Below are positions 1 through 5,231 of a stretch of 5,256 nucleotides of DNA, one piece after another. The translations under genes were made by a program, and so were the position numbers. The stretch covers positions 1 through 5,256 of the forward strand of contig CAAEBS010000059.1 of the NCBI GenBank assembly GCA_900754175.1, given 5' to 3'. The stretch's first letter is position 1. Every line of letters starts with the position of its first letter. The DNA comes from Clostridia bacterium. Lineage in GTDB: Bacteria; Bacillota; Clostridia; Oscillospirales; CAG-272. Under the pieces are notes generated by a model. It was not told the origin of the DNA. It ran no database searches and saw only the letters and a program-made list of their open reading frames with translations.

Positions 1-14
1 GAACCCCCCCCTCC

Positions 15-1394
15 TTACCGTACAAACCAACGGATCAGTCGGTCATGAGCGGCGGAGTAGGGCTGATAGCGCAAGGGAAGATCGGGGAGGGCGGTCTTTC
101 TGACCAGACTTTTCTTGTGGGTAAAGGTGTCAAAGCCGCATTTTCCGTGATAAGAACCCATGCCGCTTTCGCCCAGCCCGCCAAAGCCCATGGCGCTGGT
201 GGCAAGGTGGATCAGAGTGTCGTTGATACAGCCGCCGCCGAAAGGCACCTGTTCGGTGACCAGACGGATGTGTCCGGAATCCCCGGAAAACAGGTACAGG
301 GCAAGCGACGTGGGGCGGGAACGGATCTCCCGGATCGCCTTTCTGAAATCACAAAAGCTCAGTACCGGAAGAATGGGACCAAAAATCTCCTGCCCCATCA
401 CGGCGTCGTCAAAGCTGACGTTATCCATGACGGTAGGAGCGATTTTCAGCCGTTCCCGGTCACATTCTCCGCCGAAAACCACCTTTTCACGGTCGATCAG
501 ACCCATAATGCGGTCAAAATGCTTTTGGTTGACGATCTTACCGTAGTCGGGATTTTCCAGCGGACGCTCTCCGTACTGCCGGATGATCTCCCGTTTCAGC
601 GCCGCCAGCAGAGCGGGCTTGATGCTTTCCTCGCACAGAATGTAGTCGGGCGCTACGCAGGTCTGCCCGCAGTTGATGAATTTCCCGAATACGATCCGCC
701 GTGCCGCCTGCCGGACGTCGGCGCTTTTCTCCACGATACAGGGGCTTTTTCCGCCCAGCTCCAGGGTGAGCGGGATCAGATGCTCCGCCGCACGGCGCAT
801 GACTTCCTTGCCGACCGCCTGACTGCCGGTGAAAAAGATATAGTCAAAATCACAGTCCAGCAGACAGGTGTTTTCCCGGCGACCGCCGGTCACCACGGCA
901 ACCAGCTTTTCCGGAAAACAGCCTTTCAGAAGCCGGGCAAGCAGGGCGGAGGTGGCGGGGGCGTAAGCGCTGGGCTTGACGATGACGGTATTTCCGGCGG
1001 CAAGAGCGTCGGTAAGCGGCTCCAATGAAAGCAGAAAAGGATAGTTCCACGGGCTCATGACGAGAACCGTGCCGTAGGGAACCGGCTTTACGTAGCTTTT
1101 TGCCGGCGCATGGGCAAGCGGCGTGTGTACCCGCTTTTCCCGGGCGTAACTGCCGAGGTGGGAAAGCTGGTGGCGGATCTCGCTTTTGACCAGTGCGATC
1201 TCGCACATATAGCTTTCGCTCCGGCTCTTTCCGAGATCCCGGTAAAGGGCGTCGGAAATTTCGTTTTCATGCTGCTCCACAGTGCACAGAAGCCGGCGAA
1301 GCGCCGCCCGTCTTGCGGCAAGCGGCAGGGTGGCGCCTGTGGCGAAAAAGTCTTTTTGCACACGCAGGAGCCGCTCGATTGCATGGGGTTCCAT
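15..1394 (-). CDS. Aldehyde dehydrogenase, ALDH3-like (NAD(P)-dependent)
   Basis: A 459-residue soluble enzyme that oxidises aldehydes to carboxylic acids with NAD(P)+. The length fits the short ALDH3/fatty-aldehyde branch (about 450-490 residues), not the ~500-residue ALDH1/2 branch. Visible motifs in order: PWNYPF at 115-120 with the oxyanion Asn117; the cofactor-binding lysine in VKPSA at 139-143; FTGS at 188-191; LELGGKSP at 211-218 with general base Glu212; the nucleophile Cys246 in GQTCVAPDY; and EIFGP at 336-340. All catalytic residues are therefore present. No signal peptide is seen, so it is cytoplasmic. The ATG follows AAGGAGGA (plus-strand 1401-1408) at ideal spacing, which fixes the start. 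It lies 39 bases downstream of the esterase gene on the same strand with no terminator between, so the two are probably co-transcribed. The exact substrate cannot be read from the sequence; medium- or long-chain or aromatic aldehydes are typical of the family. Confidence 0.95.
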   Translation of the reverse strand: MEPHAIERLLRVQKDFFATGATLPLAARRAALRRLLCTVEQHENEISDALYRDLGKSRSESYMCEIALVKSEIRHQLSHLGSYAREKRVHTPLAHAPAKSYVKPVPYGTVLVMSPWNYPFLLSLEPLTDALAAGNTVIVKPSAYAPATSALLARLLKGCFPEKLVAVVTGGRRENTCLLDCDFDYIFFTGSQAVGKEVMRRAAEHLIPLTLELGGKSPCIVEKSADVRQAARRIVFGKFINCGQTCVAPDYILCEESIKPALLAALKREIIRQYGERPLENPDYGKIVNQKHFDRIMGLIDREKVVFGGECDRERLKIAPTVMDNVSFDDAVMGQEIFGPILPVLSFCDFRKAIREIRSRPTSLALYLFSGDSGHIRLVTEQVPFGGGCINDTLIHLATSAMGFGGLGESGMGSYHGKCGFDTFTHKKSLVRKTALPDLPLRYQPYSAAHDRLIRWFVR

Positions 1395-1433
1395 CGGATA
1401 TCCTCCTTTTTGGTTTTTCTCAGGCGCAGAGGA

Positions 1434-2264
1434 TCAGAACTGATCCTGCGTCCAGCGGATTGCAAGGTCTACCCAGCACTGGACGTGGGGCATATTCAGG
1501 TGTTCCTGTCCCGTCCAGGTCTCCTTGTTGGCAAGCGCCAGTCCGTGCACTCCTTCCGGGAAGATGTGCGCCTCCAGGGAAACGCCGTGCTCCAGCAGAG
1601 CGTTGACCAGCAAAAGCGAGTTCTGGACCGGCACGCAGGTATCGGTTACCGTGTGCCAGATGAAAGCGGGCGTGGAGGTTTCGTCCACGTGAAGTTCCAG
1701 CGAAAAACGCTTCATTTCCTCCTCCGTCGGCTCCTTGGAGCCGCAAAGTTTGCAGAAAGTTCCTTTGTGGGTATATTTGCCGGAGGTAATGACCGCATAG
1801 GCAAGAATCATGCCGTCCGGACGGTTGATGCCCTCCGGATATTTGCCGGTGGAGATCTCCAGGGCGTCACGCACTTCGGGAATGTTCCAGAGAATACCCG
1901 AGGACGCCGCCAGATGTCCGCCGGCGGAAAAGCCGCAGATAAAGACCCGGTGCGGGTCGGTGTTGTGGGCGACGGCGTTTTCCCGGACGTAACGGATCGC
2001 CATTGCCGCTTCGATCAGCGGGGCGTAGTCCCTGGCGTTTTCCTCCACCGAGTAGCGGAGCAGATAGACGTTCATGCCGGCGCCCAGAAAGGTGCGGACG
2101 ATCGTCTCGGACTCCCTTGCGGCAAGGTCGTGATAACCGCCGCCGGGGCATACGATCATTGCCGGGCGGGGCGGCATTTTCAGCTGGGGCGGATTGTCGC
2201 ATACGTAGGTGGTGAGGGTGGCTTCCGGGTGCTTCTCCCAAAGGGTCAGAGTTTCGTAGAGCAT
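1434..2264 (-). CDS. Alpha/beta-hydrolase esterase (acetyl-esterase / BD-FAE-like)
   Basis: A 276-residue serine hydrolase without a signal peptide, hence cytoplasmic. The fold is indicated by the oxyanion-side motif CPGGGYH at 39-45, the nucleophile elbow GFSAGG at 111-116 (Ser113), a likely acid Asp208 in HTVTDTCVPV, and the likely base His240 in GVHGL. This arrangement is typical of small esterases annotated as acetyl/xylan esterases or dienelactone-hydrolase-like proteins that deacylate sugars or other small esters; the substrate is not determinable here. The reading frame stays open far upstream (to about 2900). I chose the ATG at 2264 because GAGGAAGGA (an SD match) lies just upstream, the family N-terminus begins there, and a good promoter (2308-2336) places transcription start around 2301. 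It is the first gene of a probable operon with the aldehyde dehydrogenase. Confidence 0.92.
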   Translation of the reverse strand: MLYETLTLWEKHPEATLTTYVCDNPPQLKMPPRPAMIVCPGGGYHDLAARESETIVRTFLGAGMNVYLLRYSVEENARDYAPLIEAAMAIRYVRENAVAHNTDPHRVFICGFSAGGHLAASSGILWNIPEVRDALEISTGKYPEGINRPDGMILAYAVITSGKYTHKGTFCKLCGSKEPTEEEMKRFSLELHVDETSTPAFIWHTVTDTCVPVQNSLLLVNALLEHGVSLEAHIFPEGVHGLALANKETWTGQEHLNMPHVQCWVDLAIRWTQDQF

Positions 2265-2307
2265 GATGATATCCTTCCTCTCAGATGATAAAATAATCGG
2301 TTTCTTT

Positions 2308-2336
2308 ATTGTAGCATAAAAACGGGGGCTTGGCAA
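2308..2336 (-). promoter_or_regulatory. Sigma-A promoter for esterase-ALDH operon
   Basis: Reading the minus strand, the -35 is TTGCCA (plus 2331-2336), then a 17-base spacer, then the -10 TACAAT (plus 2308-2313) preceded by TGC, an extended -10. The predicted start is near 2301, giving a leader of about 36 bases before the esterase ATG. No riboswitch or strong hairpin is seen in this short leader. Prediction only, but spacing and both hexamers are close to consensus. Confidence 0.8.
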
Positions 2337-2397
2337 GAGAAAAAGAAAAAATCGGCTTTTTTTGCACACAACCGGGAGAATGTGGACGAAATTGCGT

Positions 2398-2430
2398 AAA
2401 TTTCCGGAAACCCCTTGACAGCCGGAATTT
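2398..2430. repeat. Imperfect inverted repeat overlapping the folT -35 region
   Basis: AAATTTCCGG at 2398-2407 faces CCGGAATTT at 2422-2430, complementary except for one extra T, with the -35 hexamer (2415-2420) between the arms. The left arm is also part of a perfect 10-base palindrome TTTCCGGAAA at 2401-2410. Position and symmetry would suit a repressor or activator site, but no known operator is recognised and the match could be chance. Confidence 0.3.
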
Positions 2431-2442
2431 TTGTGGTATAAT
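2415..2442 (+). promoter_or_regulatory. Sigma-A promoter for folT-folC operon
   Basis: Perfect -35 TTGACA (2415-2420), 16-base spacer, perfect -10 TATAAT (2437-2442), with TGG directly before it forming an extended -10. The predicted start is near 2449, so the transcript has an untranslated leader of roughly 195 bases that carries the THF riboswitch. Such a strong promoter suggests that control is mostly exerted after initiation, by the leader RNA. Confidence 0.9.
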
Positions 2443-2476
2443 AAAATCCATACGGCGGAAGTCGTAAATATAACGT

Positions 2477-2580
2477 GTAGAAGAGTAAGAATACAGGCGT
2501 TAAGTGCCTGTCGGACGGGGAGTTGCCGATGGGACGAAAAGCGGAGGCTTGCGGCTTGTGTTCTGCATCCCGCTTCATAC
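2477..2580 (+). promoter_or_regulatory. Tetrahydrofolate (THF) riboswitch aptamer
   Basis: The leader carries the core features I know for the THF (folT) riboswitch class. P1 is GAAG 2480-2483 with CTTC 2573-2576, extended by GTA/TAC past a bulged A2577. J1/2 is AGTA (2484-2487). P2 is AGAATACA 2488-2495 with TGTGTTCT 2557-2564 (one G-U). The conserved joining segment GCGTTAAGTG is at 2497-2506. P3 is CCTGTCGG 2507-2514 with CCGATGGG 2526-2533. The GAAA-containing joining region leads to hairpin AAGC-GGAG-GCTT at 2539-2550. J2/1 contains GCATCCC at 2565-2571, and the expected pseudoknot can form between GGG in loop L3 (2517-2519) and CCC at 2569-2571. The genes downstream, folT and folC, are the classical context. 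The family is known to sense reduced folates and normally lowers expression when bound. Confidence 0.93.
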
Positions 2581-2583
2581 GGC

Positions 2584-2643
2584 GAAGAATAGGTGTACCT
2601 TTTTTCCTTGCCATATGCAGTCAGGGAAAGGAGGTATTTTTTT
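2584..2643 (+). promoter_or_regulatory. Riboswitch expression platform: SD-sequestering stem with T tract
   Basis: A 15-bp stem (three G-U pairs) forms between 2596-2610 and 2622-2636, enclosing an 11-base loop. Its 3' strand contains the whole folT Shine-Dalgarno (GGAAAGGAGGT, 2625-2635), so folding should block ribosome binding. Seven T residues (2637-2643) follow the stem directly and run into the ATG, so the element could also act as an intrinsic terminator. A competing hairpin, GAAGAA-T-AGG 2584-2593 with CCTTTTTTC 2598-2606, uses part of the same 5' strand and would free the SD. Pairings were made by eye; relative stability was not calculated. Confidence 0.75.
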
Positions 2644-3249
2644 ATGAATTCAGGTTCCGGAAAAACGAAAGAGGTCAGACTGTTCGGCAGTCTGAAAGTC
2701 ATGGCGATCTCGGCGTTGCTGCTGGCAATGAGCATTATCTGCGGAAAGTATCTTGCCATACCGGGCGGACACGTGTTGCGCTTCAGTTTTGAAAATCTTC
2801 CCATTCTTTTGGGCGGGATGATGTTCGGACCGCTCCTCGGGATGGTGATCGGCGTGGGGGCAGACCTGATCGGATGCCTTATCGTGGGGTATTCGATCAA
2901 CCCTCTGGTTACGCTCGGCGCCGCCGCCGTCGGTTTTGTCGGAGGGGGACTTTATCGGCTCTGCCGCCGCCTGCCTGCCTTCTGGCGCACTCTGATCTCA
3001 GTGGTGGGCGGACACCTCGTCGGCTCGGTTGGAATCAAAACGTTCGGTCTGGCAATCTACTACCAGATGCCGATCTGGGAGCTGATGCTCTGGCGACTGC
3101 TCAATTACCTGATCGTGGGCGCCGTGGAATTTTTCCTGATCTGGCTGATCCTGCGCAACCGTGCGGTACAGGCAAATCTGAACGGGCTTCATGCCGATCT
3201 GGCTTCCCACAGGAAAAGCGGGGAGCACGAAAAGCAATCTAAAGAATAA
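2644..3249 (+). CDS. folT: Folate-specific ECF transporter S component
   Basis: A 201-residue integral membrane protein, the substrate-binding subunit of an energy-coupling factor transporter for folate. About six hydrophobic segments are visible (roughly 17-38, 50-70, 72-85, 88-107, 115-140 and 148-171), followed by a charged cytoplasmic tail. Family-typical stretches are RFSFENLPILLGG at 46-58, FGPLLGMVIGVGAD at 61-74 and GYSINPLVTLGAA at 82-94. ALLLA at 24-28 fits the small-residue AxxxA motif by which S components contact EcfT. The energizing module (EcfA, EcfA', EcfT) is not in the window, as expected for group II systems that share one module. Start: an in-frame GTG exists at 2593, but ATG 2644 has a strong SD (AAAGGAGGT, 2627-2635) eight bases away and gives the usual length. 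The THF riboswitch upstream and folC downstream support folate as substrate. Confidence 0.93.
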   Translation: MNSGSGKTKEVRLFGSLKVMAISALLLAMSIICGKYLAIPGGHVLRFSFENLPILLGGMMFGPLLGMVIGVGADLIGCLIVGYSINPLVTLGAAAVGFVGGGLYRLCRRLPAFWRTLISVVGGHLVGSVGIKTFGLAIYYQMPIWELMLWRLLNYLIVGAVEFFLIWLILRNRAVQANLNGLHADLASHRKSGEHEKQSKE

Positions 3250-3251
3250 CT

Positions 3252-3311
3252 GGAAGGTGGGGATGCGGTTGCCGCTTCTGCGAAAGCGGAGCGGGCAACC
3301 GCAAAAAACAG
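3252..3311 (+). promoter_or_regulatory. Structured folT-folC spacer with SD upstream of hairpin
   Basis: The spacer holds a long hairpin at 3265-3302: outer stem GCGGTTG 3265-3271 with CAACCGC 3296-3302, inner stem CCGCTTC 3272-3278 with GCGGAGCGG 3286-3294 region, and a GAAA tetraloop (3282-3285) closed by GC 3280-3281. The main irregularities are a bulged G3295 and a bulged T3279. No good SD lies between the hairpin and the folC ATG (sequence AAAAAACAG). A plausible one, GGAAGGTGGGG (3252-3262), lies just before it. If the hairpin folds, that SD comes within about 13 bases of the ATG. There is no T tract after the stem, so it is not a typical terminator. Confidence 0.55.
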
Positions 3312-4559
3312 ATGGACTATCGGGAAACGCTGGAATACATTCATACGGTCAATTGGTGTTTTTGCAAGCCGGGGCTGGAGAGGATTGCCGAACTTTGCGA
3401 ACGGCTGGGAAATCCGCAAAAGGAGCTTCGCTTCATCCACGTGGCGGGAACCAACGGAAAAGGCTCTTTTTGTGCTATGCTGGAGTCGGTTTTGCGCCAT
3501 GCCGGCTATCGGACGGGGCTGTTTACCTCGCCCTATATCAAGGTGTTCAACGAGCGCATGGCGGTGGCTGGGGAGATGATTTCCGACCGGGAGCTTGCCG
3601 AGATCACTTCATACGTCCGCCCATATGCCGACAGCATGACCGACAAACCGACCGAATTCGAGCTGATTACCGCCATTGCCTTTGAATACTTCCACCGGAA
3701 CCACTGCGACTATGTGGTGCTGGAGGCGGGAATGGGAGGTCGGCTGGATTCCACCAATATCATTACCGATCCGGTTCTTTCGGTCATTACCGGAATTGCC
3801 ATGGATCATATGGCGTACCTCGGGGACACGATTGAAAAAATAGCCGCCGAAAAGGCGGGTATCATCAAGCCCGGTCGTCCGGTCCTGTACGGCGGCGAGG
3901 ACGATGCCGCAAGAGAAGTGATCCGGCAGAGAGCGAAAGAGCAGGGAGCGGCATATACCGACGTGGATTACGGCGGACTTTGCCTGCGCCGGGCGGATCT
4001 TGACGGCTCGGATTTTGATTTTGAAGATTGGAAGAATATGCACATCGGGCTTCTGGGGCTGTATCAACCGAGAAATGCGGCGGTCGTATTGAAAGCGACC
4101 GACATCCTGCGCCGGGAGGGCGTGGAGATTCCGGATGACGCCGTGCGGAGCGGACTTGCCGATACCGTGTGGAAAGGTCGCTTTGAGATCCTTTGCCGGG
4201 ATCCGCTGACAATTTTCGACGGCGCCCATAACCCGCAGGGCATTGCTTCGGCGGTGGAGAGCATCCGGCATTATTTCCGGGAAAAGGTGTACCTGCTGAC
4301 CGGCGTGCTGAAGGACAAGGATTATCATTGCATGGCAAAGGAGCTTTCAACGGTTGCCAGCCGTGCGTTCGTTATCACGCCGGAAAATTTTCGGGCGTTG
4401 CCGGGAGCGGAGTACGCCGCATTGCTGGAAAGCCTTGGCGTAAAGGCGCAGGCGTACGCTTCGGTTGCCGAGGCGCTTGCCGCCGCAAAGGCGGCGGCAA
4501 AAGAGGACGGCGTGCCGCTTTGTTGCCTTGGATCGCTGTACACCTATGCCTCGCTTTGA
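3312..4559 (+). CDS. folC: Folylpolyglutamate synthase / dihydrofolate synthase
   Basis: A 415-residue Mur-ligase-family enzyme that uses ATP to add glutamate to folates (FPGS) and, in many bacteria, to dihydropteroate (DHFS). Polyglutamation retains folate in the cytoplasm and improves its binding to folate enzymes. Visible motifs: P-loop GTNGKGS at 46-52; LFTSPY at 70-75; EAGMGGRLDSTN at 138-149; DHMAYLGDTIEKIAAEKAGIIKPGRP at 165-190, where Lys181 is probably the carbamylated lysine; the C-terminal-domain signatures WKGRFE at 287-292 and DGAHNP at 303-308; and a GSLY ending at 407-410. Length matches the family (about 415-430). No other in-frame start lies in the 62-base spacer, so ATG 3312 is used despite its weak local SD (see the structured spacer). 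It follows folT and is 15 bases upstream of a small gene. Whether it has DHFS activity as well as FPGS cannot be judged from sequence alone. Confidence 0.96.
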   Translation: MDYRETLEYIHTVNWCFCKPGLERIAELCERLGNPQKELRFIHVAGTNGKGSFCAMLESVLRHAGYRTGLFTSPYIKVFNERMAVAGEMISDRELAEITSYVRPYADSMTDKPTEFELITAIAFEYFHRNHCDYVVLEAGMGGRLDSTNIITDPVLSVITGIAMDHMAYLGDTIEKIAAEKAGIIKPGRPVLYGGEDDAAREVIRQRAKEQGAAYTDVDYGGLCLRRADLDGSDFDFEDWKNMHIGLLGLYQPRNAAVVLKATDILRREGVEIPDDAVRSGLADTVWKGRFEILCRDPLTIFDGAHNPQGIASAVESIRHYFREKVYLLTGVLKDKDYHCMAKELSTVASRAFVITPENFRALPGAEYAALLESLGVKAQAYASVAEALAAAKAAAKEDGVPLCCLGSLYTYASL

Positions 4560-4574
4560 ACGGAGCGTGCGGCG

Positions 4575-4985
4575 ATGAGAGAGAGTATCCAGAAAAGGGA
4601 CCGGATGACCGGTGCGATCCGCTGGTATTGCCGCCTTGGGCTTCACCGTCCGGAGGTCGATACGGTCACGGCGGTAAAGCGGATCACCGGGTGCAGTACC
4701 TCGCCGGAGCGGGTGCGTGAGCTTCTGGCGGTGCGGGATATGCTTCTGATCTTGCGTATCAGCGGAGCGGAGGAAACGCTGGATGCGTTGCGGCAGATCT
4801 ATTTCCGGGAGGAAAAGCAGTTGCATCGGAAAAACGAGGTTTCCATGCGGGTATTGCGCTATGCGACCGACCACCACTGGGATGAACGCACCGTGTACCG
4901 CAGATTGCGCTCCGCCAAGCGGCTGTACCTTCAGTGTCTGGAGGCTGAGGGGGAGAAGGAGCGGGAGCGGGGAAAACTTTTCTGA
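4575..4985 (+). CDS. Hypothetical protein with C-terminal HTH-like segment
   Basis: I do not recognise this 136-residue basic protein. It begins 15 bases after folC and ends in the operon's terminator, so it is co-transcribed. Residues about 88-120 (VSMRVLRYATDHHWDERTVYRRLRSAKRLYLQ) look like a helix-turn-helix of the kind seen in sigma region 4 and small phage or conjugative-element regulators of the ArpU type. This is a resemblance by eye, not a family assignment. The N-terminal half appears helical with many charged residues; there are no membrane segments or signal peptide. Start: ATG 4575 has GGAG at 4562-4565, nine bases upstream. An in-frame ATG at 4605 (Met11) has AAAAGGGA in front and is a real alternative. 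The last four residues (GKLF) are encoded by the 5' strand of the terminator stem, with the TGA in its loop, so the C-terminus may be an extension into the hairpin. A DNA-binding role is possible but unproven. Confidence 0.7.
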   Translation: MRESIQKRDRMTGAIRWYCRLGLHRPEVDTVTAVKRITGCSTSPERVRELLAVRDMLLILRISGAEETLDALRQIYFREEKQLHRKNEVSMRVLRYATDHHWDERTVYRRLRSAKRLYLQCLEAEGEKERERGKLF

Positions 4986-5000
4986 AGAAAAGTTTTCCCC
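4968..5000 (+). terminator. Perfect 15-bp hairpin ending the folT-folC operon
   Basis: CGGGGAAAACTTTTC (4968-4982) pairs perfectly with GAAAAGTTTTCCCCG (4987-5001) around a TGAA loop (4983-4986) that contains the stop codon of the upstream gene. The position, stem length and stability suit transcription termination, and the near-symmetric sequence could work in both directions. There is no classical T run directly after it: the flank reads GGACCCCTTTCAAAAG. It may depend on an alternative mechanism or be a repeat-derived element, so confidence as an intrinsic terminator is moderate. Confidence 0.65.
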
Positions 5001-5002
5001 GG

Positions 5003-5032
5003 ACCCCTTTCAAAAGACTTTAGGCAAGGGGT
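5003..5032 (+). repeat. Second hairpin adjoining the terminator
   Basis: ACCCCTT (5003-5009) pairs perfectly with AAGGGGT (5026-5032) around a 16-base loop, two bases after the main terminator stem. It may be a second stem of a tandem terminator or part of the same mobile palindromic unit. No T tract follows. Confidence 0.45.
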
Positions 5033-5117
5033 AAGGATACAGTTGCCGGATTGGTTTACCGTTGCGGGGGTGCAGTGCAAGGATAGTGCGCTCGCCCATA
5101 GTAGATCCCGACCTGCG

Positions 5118-5155
5118 GTCGCCCTCCGGGTTCGACTCCGGGCTGTCGCCCTCCG
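5118..5155. repeat. Direct repeat GTCGCCCTCCG in non-coding GC-rich DNA
   Basis: The 11-mer GTCGCCCTCCG occurs at 5118-5128 and again at 5145-5155, a period of 27 bases. CCGGG also repeats in between (5126-5130 and 5138-5142). The surroundings (5033-5193) contain no credible coding frame. The composition resembles dispersed intergenic repeats of gut Firmicutes, but family membership cannot be shown from one copy. Confidence 0.5.
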
Positions 5156-5193
5156 CTCAGGATGACACGTAGGGGCGGGGTTATGCTATTTCA

Positions 5194-5231
5194 ATGCGGG
5201 GGAACCATTATGCAATGGTTGCCCCCGGCAT
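5194..5231. repeat. Imperfect palindrome / hairpin near window end
   Basis: Stem AACCATT (5203-5209) with AATGGTT (5214-5220) is closed by the loop ATGC. It continues outward through GGGGG (5198-5202) with CCCCC (5222-5226), C5197-G5227 and ATG/CAT at the ends, with single bulges at G5221 and G5228: 16 bp in all. It lies in gene-free DNA and is AT-rich on its right flank (TTTATTAAAC). It could be a terminator for an unseen leftward or rightward gene, or a miniature palindromic intergenic repeat. Confidence 0.6.

Noticed and set aside
1..14. Run of C residues (GGAGGGGGGG on the minus strand) as an SD for a further leftward gene
   Set aside because: The sequence ends before any start codon could be seen, and the run alone is not sufficient evidence.
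45..1028. A 327-codon open frame on the plus strand
   Set aside because: It lies wholly antisense to the aldehyde dehydrogenase, whose catalytic motifs are complete. The translation has no recognisable domain and no SD; it is a by-product of GC-rich codon use.
1110..2288. A 392-codon open frame on the plus strand
   Set aside because: It is antisense to the esterase and the start of the ALDH gene and runs across their junction. It has no domain signal, so it is a shadow frame.
2591..2605. Short hairpin AGG-TGTA-CCT followed by six T residues as a terminator
   Set aside because: The stem is only three base pairs on its own, too weak for termination. It makes better sense as the tip of the longer alternative hairpin 2584-2606.
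2593..2643. Earlier GTG start for folT adding 17 residues
   Set aside because: There is no good SD in front of it, and it would place coding sequence over the expression platform and the strong SD of ATG 2644.
2265..2900. Upstream extension of the esterase frame by about 212 codons
   Set aside because: It would translate through its own predicted promoter, the riboswitch antisense strand and part of folT. The ATG at 2264 has a proper SD and fits the family N-terminus.
5124..5150. GGTTCGACTCC, resembling a tRNA T-arm
   Set aside because: In the tRNA register the flanking CCGGG sequences are direct, not inverted, repeats, so only two pairs form. No acceptor, D-arm or anticodon arm is found upstream.
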